Of a stretch of 64,000 nt of DNA, positions 63,291 to 64,000 are shown piece after piece; the stretch's first letter is position 1; each line of letters opens with the position of its first letter. A model generated the notes under the pieces. It did no database searches, was not told where the DNA came from, and saw only the letters and a list, made by a program, of their open reading frames with translations. The stretch is from positions 124,280 through 188,279 of the forward strand of contig VWZP01002215.1 of the NCBI GenBank assembly GCA_013396995.1, read 5' to 3'. The stretch is from Dicaeum eximium (lineage: Eukaryota; Chordata; Aves; Passeriformes; Dicaeidae). The translations under genes and the position numbers were made by a program.

Positions 63291-63356
63291 AGTATTCAAA
63301 TATTGGTGATTATTAATAATAGTATTCAAATAAGGTGATGATTAATAATCACCTTA
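63291..63356. repeat. 30-base tandem duplication with terminal inverted repeat
   Basis: AGTATTCAAATA-starting units at 63291-63320 and 63321-63350 with a few differences. The second overlaps TAAGGTGAT (63331-63339) and ATCACCTTA (63348-63356), which can form a nine-pair stem around an eight-base loop. Confidence 0.8.
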
Positions 63357-64000
63357 CTGTACATACAAATGTACTAAGACTGGTTTTGGAAATCTTGGTC
63401 CCATGAAGCAGTGGAATCGGGCTACTGATTTAAATGAGGACAAGTCATTCTGCAAGCATCTCACCACATTTAAAATATTACTTGAAAAGATGTATTTAGT
63501 CTATTAGCTTACTCATGTGGGGGACTGGGTTCATCACATGAAGGTTTACATTAGTTTTTCAGAAGTTTTACAGAAGTTTTTCTGATGGCTAAGTCAAAAC
63601 GTCATTCACGCATACCCATTGTAAAATAGGACGTGTAAAATTCATAAAATAACTTTCTTCATTGTACACATTTTCATTGGAAAAAGGAATGTGTCAGTTT
63701 AAATGTCTTGAAACTAATGCAGTCTGAGTGCTATTTCTATGTGCCATTACCATATTTTCCATAATACACTAATACTTGAAGCTCAGACACCATTAGATCA
63801 TTGACCTACCTTGTATGTGAAAGCAAAAGGGAAATTTCACCTAGGAAGGCACATAAGGATTGCAATCAGTAGTTTTGCAGATGACAGGGGAAAAAAAGCC
63901 CACTCTTCATCATGAGCAGGAGTTGTGAATATCTCCACCGCAAATTTGCAGTTTGTAATAAAGATCCTTTCTGAGTTCTCTCTGAGATTCATTTACCTTA

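Larger units (their letters stand above)
62576..64000. other. Intergenic DNA downstream of SLC7A2
   Basis: Contains an A/C-rich tract (62,952-63,068), a 30-base imperfect tandem duplication ending in an inverted repeat (63,291-63,356), and no recognisable exon. It may include the tail of a longer SLC7A2 transcript if the AATAAA at 62915 is used. Confidence 0.6.

Overview
The window looks avian. Diagnostic CR1 LINE 3' ends lie in both orientations, I saw no mammalian SINE or L1 sequence, the background is AT-rich with one sharp CpG island, and the only gene I recognise is a vertebrate one. That gene is SLC7A2 on the + strand. It encodes cationic amino acid transporter CAT-2, the plasma-membrane carrier for arginine, lysine and ornithine. 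Which bird this is cannot be decided from the sequence alone.

Layout: positions 1 to about 13,870 are intergenic DNA with CR1 fragments and simple repeats, and I see no supportable gene there. A CpG island at about 13,870-15,000 contains a perfect GTAAGT donor (exon end 14,562) and is the likely main SLC7A2 promoter and noncoding first exon. Intron 1 would then be about 28 kb (14,563-42,479), holding CR1 remnants, candidate AP-1/Maf sites and one possible alternative noncoding exon. All coding exons lie between 42,480 and 57,935. They have GT-AG borders and matching phases, and join into a 651-codon reading frame (650 with the alternative exon). The 3' UTR is long (57,936 to about 62,575), with poly(A) signals at 61,176 and 62,553. 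The last 1.4 kb is intergenic; in other amniotes PDGFRL follows SLC7A2 (from memory), but none of its exons is visible here.

The main functional feature is a pair of homologous exons, 6B (50,665-50,804) and 6A (51,211-51,347), 406 bases apart. They encode alternative versions of one cytoplasmic loop: 6B resembles the high-affinity CAT-2B/CAT-1 form, 6A the low-affinity CAT-2A form. Reading-frame arithmetic makes them strictly exclusive, because including both or skipping both brings an early stop. The 6B exon carries Lys at a position where mammalian CAT-2B has Glu, a residue linked to affinity. In the 3' UTR, two conserved-looking sequence words each occur twice around one complementary copy, so the RNA at 61,044-61,138 can adopt two exclusive nested folds. 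It ends 38 bases before a poly(A) signal. This is the strongest candidate here for something undescribed, and it is notable because mouse Slc7a2 is controlled by a structured 3' UTR (CTN-RNA).
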